A DNA stretch of 64,000 nt from Nitrospira sp. (lineage in GTDB: Bacteria > Nitrospirota > Nitrospiria > Nitrospirales > Nitrospiraceae): the NCBI GenBank assembly GCA_024331095.1, contig JANDJE010000004.1:1-64000 (forward strand), written 5' to 3'. The notes under the pieces are model-generated. The model saw only the letters and a program-made list of their open reading frames with translations, was not told the DNA's origin and did no database searches. Positions 5,910 through 15,791 of the stretch are shown piece after piece. The position numbers were made by a program, and so were the translations under genes. Positions within the stretch are counted from its first letter, which is position 1. Every line of letters begins with the position of its first letter.

Positions 5910-8900
5910 TTACGAGCAGCCGCTCGTGGCGCCGCAAGTGACGCACTTCAGGCACGTGCCGTTGCGGACCATCGTGAACTGTTTGCACTCGGGGCAGGGG
6001 TCTCCCTCGTATCCCTTCACCTTGGCGCTCTGCACTTCCGTCAGGGTCAGGGTTTCTCGCTTAATTTCGACCTGCCTGGCCACGCTGTGACCATTGTCAT
6101 GACTTCTGCCTCTCCCTCCGTTCCGACGAGCGGGCAGATGTTCCGTGAGGACCGCGGAGGTGGCCAAGGTCTTGAGATCCGCTTCCTCTTCCACGCACTC
6201 GGGATCCATGTCGTCCTTTTTCATGGAATCCATCCGCAGATCTTCTTCCTTGACCTGCGCCAGGTCGTAGCGGTCCAAATACGTGATCGCCAGCTCCCGG
6301 AAAATGTAGTCGATGATCGAGGTCGACATTTTGATGCGGTCGTTCAGCTTGACCGGCCCGTTGGGTTCGAACCTGGTGAAGACGAACGCTTCGACGAACT
6401 CTTCGAGCGGGACGCCGTGTTGCAAGCCGAGAGAAATGGCGATGGCGAAACAATTCATGAGGCTGCGGAACGCCGCCCCTTCCTTGTGCATGTCGAGGAA
6501 AATTTCGCCGACGGTTCCGTCCTCGTATTCGCCGGTTCGAAGATACAATTTATGCCCGCCGATGATCGCCTTCTGCGTATAGCCGTTCCGCCGGCTCGGC
6601 AAGGGCCGCCGCTTGGCCAGGTATCGGACCAGCACGCGCTCGGTCACTTTCTCAGCGGCCGCCTCCACTGCGCCCGCGGCCTCCGTCGTTTTTCCGTTAT
6701 CGGTCGAGGCGCTCAACGGCTGGCTCAGTTTCGAGCCGTCCCGATAAATCGCCACCGCCTTGACCATGCTTTCCCAGGCCAGCCGATAGGCGTTCTTGAC
6801 GTCTTCGACCGTGGCGTCGTGCGGCATGTTGATCGTTTTGCTGATCGCGCCGCTGATGAACGGCTGCGCCGCGGCCATCATGCGGATGTGGGCGTCGACG
6901 GCGATGGCGCGACGGCCGATCCGACCGCAGCGATTGGCGCAGTCGAAGACCGGCAGGTGCTCGGCCTTCAAGTGCGGCGCCCCCTCCACCGTCATCGTCC
7001 CGCAACAATAATCATTCGCGGCGGCGATTTCTTCCTGCGTGAAGCCGAGCGCCTTGAGCATGTTGAAGGAGGGGCTGTTCAATTGGCTTTCGCTGAACCC
7101 CAATTTCTCCGTGCAAAAGGATTCTCCCAACATGAATTTGTTAAAGGCGAACTGGATGTCAAACGCCTGAGCCAGGCCGTTTTCGACACGGGTCAGCGCC
7201 TCGTCGTCGAATCCCTTCGACCGCAACGATTCATGGTTGATGAACGGCGCCTGCTTGAGGGTTTGCGCGCCGACGCAGTAGCGCACGATGTCCTGGACTT
7301 GTCCCTCCGTGTACCCCAGCGTCGACAACGCGAGCGGCAAACTCTGATTGATGATCTTAAAGTACCCGCCGCCGGCCAATTTCTTGAATTTCACCAGGGC
7401 AAAGTCCGGCTCGATTCCGGTGGTGTCGCAATCCATCACCAATCCGATCGTGCCGGTCGGAGCGATGACCGTCACTTGCGCGTTGCGATACCCGTAGGCC
7501 GTCCCCAGCTCGAGCGCCCGGTCCCACGCCCGCCTGGCGGCAAGCAGGAGATCGGGCGGACAATTCTCCGGTTGAATCCCCGTCGGTTTGATCGTCAGTC
7601 CCTCATATTCCTCACGCGAGGCGTTGTAGGCCGCCCGGCGGTGATTGCGGATCACCCGCAGCATATGATCGCGGTTCTTCGCGTAGCCCGGGAACGGTCC
7701 CAATTCGGCGGCCATTTCCGCCGACGTGCCGTAGGCCTCGCCGGTCATGATGGCGCTGATGGCACCGCAAATCGCACGGGCCTTGGGCGAATCATAGGGA
7801 ATCCCTTGGCGCATCAGCACCGTGCCCAAATTGGCATACCCCAAGCCGAGCGTTCTGAACCGATAGCTCTTCTCCGCGATCGACCGACTGGGAAACGACG
7901 CCATCAACACGCTGATTTCCAATACGATCGTCCACAGCCGCACGGCGTGCCGGAAGTTTTCCAGCTCGAACCGCCCGTCAAGGGTATAAAACGCCGCCAG
8001 ATTGAGCGAGGCCAAGTTGCAGGCCGTATCGTCCAAAAACATGTATTCCGAACAGGGATTCGATGCATTGATTCGCCCGTCTTCCGGACAGGTATGCCAT
8101 TCGTTGATCGTCGTATCGTACTGGGTCCCAGGATCCGCACAGACCCACGCGGCCCAGGCGATCCGATCCCACAGATCGCGGGCCTTGAGGGTTTTGCAGA
8201 CCTTGCCGTCGATCCGGCGCGTGAGATGCCAATCGCCGTCGGCGTCAAGGGCGGCGAAAAACTCGTTGGGTATTCTCACGCTGTTGTTTGAATTCTGCCC
8301 CGACACGGTTTGATAGGCCTTGCCGTCCCAGTTGGTGTCGTATTCGTGAAAGACGAAATGCGTGAATCCCTGCTGCGCGTAAGAAAACATTCGCTGGATA
8401 TAGGCCTCCGGCACCATGTCTCTTCGCGCCTGCGCCAAGGCTTCCCGCAAGATCGGATTCGTCTTGGGATCGAGGTCCAGTTTCAAGGCCCCTTGGCCGT
8501 CGACGACGTGACACGCCTTCAGCACGCCGTTCAGGCGTTGCGCGCAAATTTTCGACCCGGTCACCATCGCCGCGACTTTCTGTTCTTCGATCACTTTCCA
8601 CTCGATAAATTCTTCGATGTCGGGGTGGTCCAGGTCCAGACAGACCATCTTGGCGGCGCGCCTGGTCGTTCCGCCCGATTTAATCGCGCCGGCGGCCCGA
8701 TCACCGATCTTGAGAAAAGACATCAGGCCCGACGACTTGCCTCCGCCGGACAGTCCTTCCCCCTCGCCCCGCAGTTTGGAGAAGTTGGTGCCGGTCCCGG
8801 AGCCGTACTTGAACAATCTGGCCTCGCGAACCCAGAGATCCATGATGCCGTTTTCGTTGACCAGATCGTCCTCGATCGACTGGATGAAACAGGCATGGGG

Positions 8901-9437
8901 CTGAGGATGTTCGAACGCGTTCGTCGCCCTGACGACTTCGCGGGTGGCGGGATCGACGTAATAGTGCCCCTGCGCCGGGCCCGATAACCCATACGCATAA
9001 TGGAGGCCCGTGTTGAACCACTGCGGGGAATTCGGGGCGGCCATCTGCCGCGCCAGCATGTAACACATTTCGTCATGGAAAGCCTCGGCGTCCTCCGGTG
9101 TTGTGAAGTAGCCGTACGACTTTCCCCAGTGCGTCCAGCATCCGGCCATTCGCTCGAAGACTTGGCGCGCATCGCGTTCCCCGCCCAACAGGGGTTTCCC
9201 ATCCGGTCCCGTCAGCATTTGTCCCTGCGGATCACACTGCGGCACTCCCGCTTTTCGGAAATATTTCTGAGCCAAAATATCGACGGCCAATTGAGACCAT
9301 TGCTCCGGCACATCGATGTTGTCGAGTTTGAATACAACGGACCCGTCCGGATTGCGAATTTCGGACGACCGCTTGACGAACGTGATCCCGTCGTAGGGAC
9401 TCCGACCGCGATGGGTGAATCTTCGTTCAATCCTCAC
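5910..9437 (-). CDS. nrdJ: Class II (B12-dependent) ribonucleotide reductase, long form
   Basis: A 1175-residue adenosylcobalamin-dependent reductase making deoxyribonucleotides without needing oxygen. The body shows [11 protein letters not shown] (~125), [11 protein letters not shown], the glycyl/thiyl-site region [20 protein letters not shown] and [12 protein letters not shown]. The extreme C-terminus is a Cys-rich tail ([20 protein letters not shown]), a zinc ribbon-like segment probably used in active-site reduction. The GTG at 9437 is chosen because AAGGAGG stands 5-6 bases upstream and VRIERRF matches family N-termini; an ATG at 9464 has no such support. The upstream region carries NrdR boxes and DnaA-like sites. 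A second class II enzyme lies at 49434. Confidence 0.95.
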   Translation of the reverse strand: MRIERRFTHRGRSPYDGITFVKRSSEIRNPDGSVVFKLDNIDVPEQWSQLAVDILAQKYFRKAGVPQCDPQGQMLTGPDGKPLLGGERDARQVFERMAGCWTHWGKSYGYFTTPEDAEAFHDEMCYMLARQMAAPNSPQWFNTGLHYAYGLSGPAQGHYYVDPATREVVRATNAFEHPQPHACFIQSIEDDLVNENGIMDLWVREARLFKYGSGTGTNFSKLRGEGEGLSGGGKSSGLMSFLKIGDRAAGAIKSGGTTRRAAKMVCLDLDHPDIEEFIEWKVIEEQKVAAMVTGSKICAQRLNGVLKACHVVDGQGALKLDLDPKTNPILREALAQARRDMVPEAYIQRMFSYAQQGFTHFVFHEYDTNWDGKAYQTVSGQNSNNSVRIPNEFFAALDADGDWHLTRRIDGKVCKTLKARDLWDRIAWAAWVCADPGTQYDTTINEWHTCPEDGRINASNPCSEYMFLDDTACNLASLNLAAFYTLDGRFELENFRHAVRLWTIVLEISVLMASFPSRSIAEKSYRFRTLGLGYANLGTVLMRQGIPYDSPKARAICGAISAIMTGEAYGTSAEMAAELGPFPGYAKNRDHMLRVIRNHRRAAYNASREEYEGLTIKPTGIQPENCPPDLLLAARRAWDRALELGTAYGYRNAQVTVIAPTGTIGLVMDCDTTGIEPDFALVKFKKLAGGGYFKIINQSLPLALSTLGYTEGQVQDIVRYCVGAQTLKQAPFINHESLRSKGFDDEALTRVENGLAQAFDIQFAFNKFMLGESFCTEKLGFSESQLNSPSFNMLKALGFTQEEIAAANDYCCGTMTVEGAPHLKAEHLPVFDCANRCGRIGRRAIAVDAHIRMMAAAQPFISGAISKTINMPHDATVEDVKNAYRLAWESMVKAVAIYRDGSKLSQPLSASTDNGKTTEAAGAVEAAAEKVTERVLVRYLAKRRPLPSRRNGYTQKAIIGGHKLYLRTGEYEDGTVGEIFLDMHKEGAAFRSLMNCFAIAISLGLQHGVPLEEFVEAFVFTRFEPNGPVKLNDRIKMSTSIIDYIFRELAITYLDRYDLAQVKEEDLRMDSMKKDDMDPECVEEEADLKTLATSAVLTEHLPARRNGGRGRSHDNGHSVARQVEIKRETLTLTEVQSAKVKGYEGDPCPECKQFTMVRNGTCLKCVTCGATSGCS

Positions 9438-9590
9438 GGGATTCCTCCTTGGTAGAAACAACACCGCCTATTCTTGCGAGTTCTTGCGAGCCGACCAGCA
9501 GAATGTATCTTGTGTGAGTTTGCCCACGAGAATGTGAAAGGTTCTTCGCCCCACTCATACCGCTCGCCTGCATAGCCATCAACAGTGGAG

Positions 9591-9638
9591 AGACTACATA
9601 TAGCTATCGACTTTTTTTGTCAACACTAAATATAGTGG
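9591..9638 (-). promoter_or_regulatory. Tandem NrdR boxes around the nrdJ promoter
   Basis: ACACTAAATATAGTGG (9623-9638) closely matches the palindromic NrdR box, and a weaker copy with CTACATATAG at its core (9591-9606) lies exactly 32 bp away, about three helical turns, the spacing typical of NrdR pairs. On the minus strand a TTGACA -35 (9623-9618) lies between them, with a TATGTA or TATATG -10 inside the weaker box. NrdR binding here would block transcription, tying nrdJ to the dATP/ATP state. The match to the consensus is from memory. Confidence 0.8.
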
Positions 9639-9664
9639 GGTGCCTGTGAAATTTGGGGGGAAGC

Positions 9665-9673
9665 TGTGGATAG
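9665..9673 (-). promoter_or_regulatory. DnaA-box-like site
   Basis: TGTGGATAG is the complement of CTATCCACA, one base from the TTATCCACA DnaA box. It lies 26 bp upstream of the nearer NrdR box in the nrdJ regulatory region. Confidence 0.45.
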
Positions 9674-9730
9674 TCGGCTCTATCGTTTTTAGGGCCGATT
9701 TTATTCTGAGTTTTACCTGATTGGAGGCAG

Positions 9731-9739
9731 TTATCCACA
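9731..9739 (+). promoter_or_regulatory. Perfect DnaA box
   Basis: TTATCCACA is an exact match to the strong DnaA box. With the site at 9665 it makes a pair in an AT-rich upstream region of nrdJ. DnaA controls ribonucleotide reductase genes in E. coli, so a regulatory role is plausible; two sites are too few to propose an origin. Confidence 0.5.
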
Positions 9740-9763
9740 AGAGCACCGGGTTGGCGGGGCATA

Positions 9764-10144
9764 TCAGGACCTTTCCTCGAGCAGCCGTTCGATTGTTTTC
9801 ACCACTTCTTCCGTTCCGCTGATCGGGACGAACCGGCCTCCGATCCCCAGCACGACCACTTTGGCCCCGGCCACGCGGGTTTCATACCAACTGAAAAATC
9901 CCCAATTCTTTCGAATCGTGGCCGGTCGAACGACGCCGTCCATGAGTTGCTTGTTCTGAGCGCGAATGACCTCATGAATGAGCCGTTGATCCCGCGCGGA
10001 GGTCCGCTCATCCAGTCGATCGAGCGCCCGGTGCAACTCCGACTCGACGAACCGGACATAGTCGTCCGTCGTCGGATTCGACCATGCAGCCCAGACCGCT
10101 CCGGCAAGGATCACCACCAGGAAGGCTAAGCGGGCAAGGCTCAT
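9764..10144 (-). CDS. Small membrane-anchored protein, DUF4359-like
   Basis: A 126-residue protein starting MSLARLAFLVVILAGAVWAAW, a signal anchor or uncleaved signal peptide, followed by NPTTDDYVRFVESELHRAL and a compact domain ending GIGGRFVPISGTEEVVKTIE. The NP-x-x-DYxxF opening after the membrane segment resembles DUF4359 proteins, whose role is unknown. The ATG at 10144 has a GGAG about 7 bases upstream; a longer frame to 10324 adds a basic, non-conserved leader and is rejected. It lies about 80 bp downstream of the AmpG-like gene on the same strand. Confidence 0.65.
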   Translation of the reverse strand: MSLARLAFLVVILAGAVWAAWSNPTTDDYVRFVESELHRALDRLDERTSARDQRLIHEVIRAQNKQLMDGVVRPATIRKNWGFFSWYETRVAGAKVVVLGIGGRFVPISGTEEVVKTIERLLEERS

Positions 10145-10223
10145 TTCGCGCTCCGAGATACTCCGACACTTTGATGTCTTCGCAATCCGGCCAAGGCAAA
10201 CATCCGCCCGATCGGATTTGCAC

Positions 10224-11486
10224 TCATACGGCGTGAGACAGCCCCGGAGCGTCGTTCCTTTCTTCCGGCTCGATGTGACGTCTGAGAGACCAAACCGCCA
10301 AGAGGCCCGGCAATGCGACCACAAAGGTTAGGACAAAGAACTCCGCCCATCCGACGGCCTCCACGATACCGGCGGACGGACGCCCCGCGAAAACCCGCCC
10401 CAACGCCTCAAGAGACGACAACAGCGCGAACTGGGTCGCCGTGTAGCGAGGGTCACACAGCGACATCACCAATGCCACAAAGGCGGCCGTCCCCATTCCA
10501 CCCGTCACGCTTTCGACCACGACCGCCGCCGTCAGGACGGCGGCGCTTTTTCCCATCAGGGCTACGACGGCAAATCCCAAATTCGACACCGCTTGCAACA
10601 GGCCGAAGAGCAAGAGGGCGGAAACGAGGCTCATCCTCGTCATCATCGCTCCTCCGAGCAAAGCGCCGGCGAGCGTGGCGAAGATCCCGACCCCCTTCAC
10701 CGTGCCGACTTCCACGGACGAGAAACCGACTCCTCCGATGAGAAACGCGGTCTGGAGCGAGGACGCGAAGGCATCGCCGAGTTTGTACAACACGACCACG
10801 GCCAAGAATCCCACCGCGTGGGGCCTGGAGAAAAATTCTCTCACGGGGGCGCCCACGGCTTCGGCCAGACTCCGGGGAGGATCGGCGAGCCGAATCGGTT
10901 CCGGGCTCACCACGATCGCGGCAAGCCCCGCCGCCATGACGGCCGCCATGACCAGATACGTCGTTTGCCAGCCGACTACGTCGGCCAACATCAAGGCGCC
11001 GGCGCCGGCGACCAACAGCGCCATTCGGTACCCGTTGACCCAGACCGCCGCGCCCAGCCCCCGTTCATGGGGATGAAGCGTTTCCGTGCGGTAGGCGTCG
11101 AAGACGATGTCCAACGAGGCAGAGAAAAACGCCACCAAAAGCGCCAGGATCGCCAACGTTTCGGGATGATCGCGCGGACCGATCGCCGCCATCAAGGCCA
11201 ACCCGGCCGCGACGCAGGATTGCGTCAACACCATCCATCCGCGACGCCTCCCAAACCAGGGAGGCACGACCCGATCCATAAGGGGGGCCCAGAGAAATTT
11301 CAGCGTATAGGGAAGACCGACCAACGTAAACACGCCGATCGTTTTAAGATCGACGCCTTCCACCGTCAGCCAGGCTTGCAAGGTGCCGGCGGTCAGGGCA
11401 AGCGGGAGACCCGAAAGGAAGCCCAACGGCAACATCACGGCGAGACGCCGACTGATGAACCGAGACTGGAAAGCGGAGTCGGTCAC
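10224..11486 (-). CDS. AmpG-like MFS permease
   Basis: A 420-residue major facilitator with about twelve hydrophobic segments. The N-terminal half matches AmpG muropeptide permeases: LPLGFLSGLPLALTAGTLQAW, then FTLVGLPYTLKFLWAPLMDR and the basic loop PPWFGRRRGWMVLTQ. The AFFSASLDIVFDAYRTETL segment is the usual AmpG D-x-DA-R motif. Such permeases import anhydro-muropeptides across the inner membrane for cell-wall recycling; other substrates are possible within the family. The gene stands alone or leads the short gene at 9764. Confidence 0.85.
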   Translation of the reverse strand: MTDSAFQSRFISRRLAVMLPLGFLSGLPLALTAGTLQAWLTVEGVDLKTIGVFTLVGLPYTLKFLWAPLMDRVVPPWFGRRRGWMVLTQSCVAAGLALMAAIGPRDHPETLAILALLVAFFSASLDIVFDAYRTETLHPHERGLGAAVWVNGYRMALLVAGAGALMLADVVGWQTTYLVMAAVMAAGLAAIVVSPEPIRLADPPRSLAEAVGAPVREFFSRPHAVGFLAVVVLYKLGDAFASSLQTAFLIGGVGFSSVEVGTVKGVGIFATLAGALLGGAMMTRMSLVSALLLFGLLQAVSNLGFAVVALMGKSAAVLTAAVVVESVTGGMGTAAFVALVMSLCDPRYTATQFALLSSLEALGRVFAGRPSAGIVEAVGWAEFFVLTFVVALPGLLAVWSLRRHIEPEERNDAPGLSHAV

Positions 11487-11605
11487 GAAGCAACGCTCAT
11501 GTCAAACGAGCCTATTCATACGGAAGGAGCATATCATCGCCGCCTCGGTTCTTCAGCAGAATCTCGAAATGTGTAAGGGGAAAGACGTCCGGAAACGGCT
11601 ACCCA

Positions 11606-12103
11606 TCAACAGGGTTGCCTGTTGAACGAACAGGGCTTGTAGCGGGAAATGTCAAAATCCGTGTTCTCTTGATAGACCCGCTCGTTGCCGTTGACTCCGT
11701 CCTGCTCGGGATCGTTCCACATCGTGTGGTTCCACCAATAAAAGATCGGCTGAGCCTCCGTCTGATAGACGGGATTTCCATAAACGCTTCGGGCATATTC
11801 CCGCACCACTCGGGCCGTCACATAATCAATCCGGCCGTCTCCGGCCAGAGAATAGAGCGCAATAAAGAGCCGGGCTTCATGGTCATAGAGCTCATCCAGG
11901 CGGGTGCCGACATCCGGCTCGACGGGAAGCTGATCTGCAGCCAGGGCCGGCAATCCCAATCCACTCTCCATGCCGGAAAGCAAAACGCCCCACAGAGCAA
12001 GTGCGACAACCAATCGAAACACTGTTTTCAGCAGCCTTTCTTTTATCAAAACAAAGCTTCTTTCCGGAACAAGCAGCCGATGAAATTTCAAACGGCTGCC
12101 CAT
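11606..12103 (-). CDS. Predicted secreted protein, unknown function
   Basis: A protein of about 165 residues beginning MGSRLKFHRLLVPERS. A long hydrophobic stretch (TVFRLVVALALWGVLLSGM) is followed by a likely signal-peptidase site near LPALAADQLP. The mature part is polar and aromatic (LYDHEARLFIALYSLAGDGR, PIFYWWNHTMWNDPEQDGVN). No family is recognised. The frame extends to 12274, but that leader is Ser/Pro-rich and unlikely to be translated. The exact start is uncertain because no strong ribosome binding site is visible. Confidence 0.5.
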   Translation of the reverse strand: MGSRLKFHRLLVPERSFVLIKERLLKTVFRLVVALALWGVLLSGMESGLGLPALAADQLPVEPDVGTRLDELYDHEARLFIALYSLAGDGRIDYVTARVVREYARSVYGNPVYQTEAQPIFYWWNHTMWNDPEQDGVNGNERVYQENTDFDISRYKPCSFNRQPC

Positions 12104-12480
12104 TTTACCATGTTTACCATGCCCGCCCCTCACCCTTCCTCCCTTTGAAGAGTTTGACTTCCTAACGATAAGGGGGCTATAAGATCGGCCGGTTTGTCGG
12201 GCCGAACCAGGCCGGGCCGGCGGGATCAAACTGGGGCCATGGCTAGAAGGAGGGGATGAGTTCGGCTCAGACACAGGCCATCATGATCACCAGCCTGCCT
12301 TCATCATCCGCCTACTACCTAAAAAGGGCGGACCATGAGCGGAGAGGTTTGGAGCGGATGTGACGGAAGCGGAAATGAGCTGCACGGAGAAGCGTCGAGG
12401 GAGTCGGATCGGCCGCGAGGCGTAACGCCTGGGCGCACCATTTCTCCACAATGAGCACCAAAGCAAATTGAATTTATTGT

Positions 12481-12502
12481 CCCTTTAACCAAGTTGAAAG
12501 GG
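12481..12502 (+). promoter_or_regulatory. Hairpin over the ribosome binding site of the PEP-CTERM gene
   Basis: CCCTTT (12481-12486) pairs with AAAGGG (12497-12502). The right arm is the likely Shine-Dalgarno sequence, five bases before the ATG at 12508, so folding would hide it. This could dampen translation; function is inferred. Confidence 0.4.
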
Positions 12503-12507
12503 AATTT

Positions 12508-13506
12508 ATGATGAATAGCAGCTCAATGTTTCTTCAGAAACACAACTCCGTCCGGCTGTCGGCAGCCGTGCTCATGTTGTGCGGGGCGCTGGTACCGAAT
12601 CCGGCCTCGGCCAGTCTGTTCGTGTCGGTTTCCACGAATGAAGCATCGGACGCCTTATTACTCGATGCTCCGGGCGCATTGATCCTGCACGGAGACGCAG
12701 TTGGCGGAACAGCCCATGTAAGGCCGGGAGGCCATCCCTGTCTTCCCGGCATCGGTCCCAACTGTTTGACCGGGGCGATCTTACCGTTTGGATTCGCCCA
12801 GGCGGAAATGGACGCCGGGGCGGGACATTTTCAGTTGTATGCAGGCGAAAGCGGCGGCGGGAGCGGCAGTGTCGGCATGATGATGACGGACTCGATCAGT
12901 CGCGGAGGACCCTTAGGAGTCGGCACAGTGACGTTCGATGTCCGTATCGATGATTTGTCGTTGTCTGCCAATCTCAACAACCTCGCGGGTGCAGCCGCCT
13001 ATTCCGACTTCAATTACTCGATTCTTACCCGGAGCTGCGACGGCAATATCTGCGATTATAATCAAGTGCTGTTCAGTTTTGATGCCACGCGTCAGTCCAC
13101 GCGCGATGGCGAGAACAACATCACCAATTACTCCAGTTATGGTTGGTCGGACATCACGGGCGGCGGCGACTCGGGTTCCGCCATCCCCGGCGTGTTCGAA
13201 ACTTCTTTTTCGATCCCCATCATTTTCGGCAGCGGGGCGCAACCGTTCGACTTCGCCATCTCGATCAGTGGCGGCGGTGGCTGCGATTTCGGCAGCAACT
13301 GCGGCAGCGCCTACGTTTCGTCCGTGAACTCGGCCTATCTCGGCATCCGCGTCGATGGCGGCTACGACTACGCCTCGGCGAACGGTTACGCCTATCCTGG
13401 ATTTATGCCGGCTGTGCCCGTGCCCGCCGCGGTCTGGCTGTTCGGGTCAGGACTGGTCGGAATGATCGGCATAGCACGACGGAAACGGAACCCGGCTAAC
13501 GCGTAA
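12508..13506 (+). CDS. PEP-CTERM sorting-domain protein
   Basis: A 332-residue exported protein. The N-terminus is a signal peptide (VRLSAAVLMLCGALVPNPAS, cleaved near ASA). The middle is Gly/Ser-rich with beta character and many Asp/Asn, like secreted structural proteins. The C-terminus PVPAAVWLFGSGLVGMIGIA followed by RRKR is the PEP-CTERM variant sorting signal: motif, membrane helix, basic tail. Such proteins are processed by an exosortase and associated with exopolysaccharide or the cell surface. No exosortase gene is in the window. A remnant of a second PEP-CTERM gene lies about 550 bp downstream. Confidence 0.85.
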   Translation: MMNSSSMFLQKHNSVRLSAAVLMLCGALVPNPASASLFVSVSTNEASDALLLDAPGALILHGDAVGGTAHVRPGGHPCLPGIGPNCLTGAILPFGFAQAEMDAGAGHFQLYAGESGGGSGSVGMMMTDSISRGGPLGVGTVTFDVRIDDLSLSANLNNLAGAAAYSDFNYSILTRSCDGNICDYNQVLFSFDATRQSTRDGENNITNYSSYGWSDITGGGDSGSAIPGVFETSFSIPIIFGSGAQPFDFAISISGGGGCDFGSNCGSAYVSSVNSAYLGIRVDGGYDYASANGYAYPGFMPAVPVPAAVWLFGSGLVGMIGIARRKRNPANA

Positions 13507-14054
13507 CCCGAGCGCAATTTGTTCCCCTCACCCACGCGTAATGGCGCTGCATCACGATCTCAAACTCGTGATGACTCCCATGTCATCGCGACTTTAGATG
13601 ACGTGCAGCGTCACCAGTGCCAAGATGCTGTAGAGCATCTTGCTCTTGTCGAGCATGGGATAGGTCTGGGCCGGACGCTTGACCGCGTTGACCACGGACT
13701 TACCCTTTGGGAACGGGGGATTACGAGAGACTCCGGTATCTTGACCGGTTCGGGGGCAGGCGCAGGGCACGTCGTCGGCAATGGCAGCGAAACGCCGGCG
13801 CGGCTGTGCAGAAATTGCGCGAAGTCGAAAAGCCCTGTTCCCAATCAACTCAACCTGATTCACGCCAGTGAACTGCGGGACCGAACTGCCGATCTGACCT
13901 TATCCGGATGAGTTACAATAATCCCGGTCTGCAACGAAGGATTACAGGCTCGCCCGATGGATTGCAGGTTCGGTAGCAGCTCATTCCGATCGGCGGACCT
14001 GTCAGTTGCGGTTAACGCCGGTCGAAAAGGTCGCTGATTGCAGATCCTCGGTTT
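13507..14054. other. Intergenic stretch without a convincing gene
   Basis: Short frames on both strands overlap each other. A minus-strand frame at 13594-13863 ends in a hydrophobic tail (MLYSILALVTLHVI) but has no recognisable family or clear ribosome binding site. This is probably decayed DNA between the PEP-CTERM gene and pseudogene. Confidence 0.4.
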
Positions 14055-14382
14055 TCCATTGATGGGGCCGTGGTTGTGGGGGAGAGCACCTCCGGCAATG
14101 GGGCTGAGGCCTTTTTATGGGATCAGACCCACGGCATGAGGTCTCTCTTCGACGTCTTCACCACCGATTATGGCTTGGACTCTTCCCTCACCGGCTGGCA
14201 CCCGACACGCCCACGGCCATTTCTCCCGATGAGCAAGCAATTGTGGCATCTGGCTCTGATCCCCAGAACCAGCCGGAGGTCTGGCTTGTGGGCTTCAGCC
14301 GGTGCCTCTTCCTGCGGCCAAGTATCTGTTCGGCGCCGCTCTGGTGGGGCTTGCCGCCTTTGCCCGACGGAGCCGAGGCTGA
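14055..14382 (+). pseudogene. PEP-CTERM protein remnant (HAF-repeat type)
   Basis: The readable start VVVGESTSGNGAEAFLWDQT resembles the HAF-type extracellular repeats often found in PEP-CTERM proteins. The frame then shifts, and a piece giving ISPDEQAIVASGSDPQNQPE follows in another frame. After a further shift the sequence ends PVPLPAAKYLFGAALVGLAA then FARRSRG and a TGA at 14380-14382, a complete PEP-CTERM tail. The 5' part of the gene is missing. It is a clear C-terminal relic with at least two frameshifts. Confidence 0.75.
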
Positions 14383-14453
14383 CACACACGCCAAGCCCCA
14401 TCGCTTCCAGGAGCTTGCCCGAAAGGGAGCGCCGTCTCTATAATGCCCGTCCT

Positions 14454-15791
14454 ATGACAAGTCGCCGGGCATCGCTCCATACGTTGGGGTGCCGATTGAA
14501 CCTCGCGGAGTCGGCAGTGCTGGGGGAAGGACTTCGCCGGAAGGGATTTGAGTTGGTCGAATTCGGCCGGCCGACCGACCTGCTCGTGCTCAACACCTGC
14601 GCGGTGACGGAGGACGCCGAACGCACATCGCGGTATCTGATCCGAAAAACCCTCAAACATTCCCCCCATGCGTTCATCGCCGTGACCGGCTGTTACGCTC
14701 AAATAGGCTTGGAGCGGCTCACCCGCGAGGCCGGCATCGACCTGGTCGTCGGCAACCAATTCAAGCTGGATCTGCCGTCGTATCTGCCGCCGGCCGATGT
14801 GTTGGAGAAACGCCGTTCGCCTGAAATTCTCCATACGAAGACGCTATCGCGCCAAGACTTCGATCTCCCTTACTTCGGCGAGCCGGATTCGACCAGAGCG
14901 CCCCTCAAGATCCAGGACGGCTGTAACGCCATGTGCAGCTTTTGCATCATTCCGTTTTCGCGAGGGCACGAGCGGAGCAGAAGACTCGAGGACATCCTGG
15001 AAGAGGCAACCGGCCTGGCCGCACGCGGCTATCGAGAGATCGTGCTGACCGGCGTGAACATCGGACGGTACGTTCACGACGGCCGCGATTTTTGCTCGTT
15101 GCTGCGGTGTCTCGACCAAGTCGACGGCATTGACCGTATCCGAATTTCGTCGATCGAACCCACGACCGTCGGCGACGAATTGCTGGATCTCCTGGCCGGC
15201 TCTTCGAAACTGTGTCCCTCGCTCCATATCCCTTTGCAGAGCGGAGACGACGGCATCCTGAACGCCATGAACCGCCGCCATACAGTCAAGGCTTATGTCG
15301 ATTTGATCGAGCGGGCCTTTTCCAAGATCCCTCGACTCGGACTGGGGACCGACCTGATGGCCGGGTTTCCGGGAGAAACCGAAGCGGCGTTTCGCAATAC
15401 CGTCTCGGTCGCGACGGATCTGCCCTTTTCCTATCTCCATGTGTTCCCCTATTCGCCAAGGCCGGGAACCGCCGCAGCCCGCATGAAGCGAGTCGTGTCG
15501 CCTTCGATCATCCGCAAGCGCGTCGACGTCCTCCGCGACATCGGACGCGTCAAGCAGCTCGCGTTCCATCACCGGCAGATCGGAACGACGGTCCCCGTTC
15601 TCTTTGAAACGGGCGTTCAGGATGGTCTTCGTCACGGCACCACGCCGAACTTCACGAAAGTAGCCGTCGCCGACACCGATGACTTGCACAATCAGATCAA
15701 GCCGGTCACCATCACGGCCGCAACCGACCGTTGGGTCATGGGACAGGTCGCCGCTCCTCAACGGACCTCAACCCTTGTGATGCAACCATGA
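14454..15791 (+). CDS. mtaB: tRNA t6A37 methylthiotransferase MtaB
   Basis: A 445-residue radical-SAM methylthiotransferase converting t6A37 to ms2t6A in tRNA. It opens SLHTLGCRLNLAESAVL with the first Cys of the N-terminal cluster, then VLNTCAVTEDAE and AVTGCYAQ for the other two. The radical-SAM cluster is CNAMCSFC, followed by IPFSRGHERSR. The C-terminal TRAM-like segment is present. The CR-LN spelling and size suit MtaB rather than RimO. The ATG at 14454 is chosen by homology; the frame extends further upstream only through the PEP-CTERM remnant. Its TGA overlaps the miaB ATG (ATGA), so the two are coupled. Confidence 0.92.
   Translation: MTSRRASLHTLGCRLNLAESAVLGEGLRRKGFELVEFGRPTDLLVLNTCAVTEDAERTSRYLIRKTLKHSPHAFIAVTGCYAQIGLERLTREAGIDLVVGNQFKLDLPSYLPPADVLEKRRSPEILHTKTLSRQDFDLPYFGEPDSTRAPLKIQDGCNAMCSFCIIPFSRGHERSRRLEDILEEATGLAARGYREIVLTGVNIGRYVHDGRDFCSLLRCLDQVDGIDRIRISSIEPTTVGDELLDLLAGSSKLCPSLHIPLQSGDDGILNAMNRRHTVKAYVDLIERAFSKIPRLGLGTDLMAGFPGETEAAFRNTVSVATDLPFSYLHVFPYSPRPGTAAARMKRVVSPSIIRKRVDVLRDIGRVKQLAFHHRQIGTTVPVLFETGVQDGLRHGTTPNFTKVAVADTDDLHNQIKPVTITAATDRWVMGQVAAPQRTSTLVMQP

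Noticed and set aside
6087-8291. 734-codon plus-strand open frame
   Set aside because: It is antisense to nrdJ, whose protein is clearly conserved. The frame has an Arg/His-rich shadow composition and no domain.
9660-9740. Replication origin
   Set aside because: Only two DnaA-like boxes, no clear unwinding element and no dnaA or dnaN nearby.
9440-9760. Cobalamin riboswitch before the B12-dependent nrdJ
   Set aside because: No B12-box-like conserved core or suitable helix was found; the region is explained by NrdR and DnaA sites.
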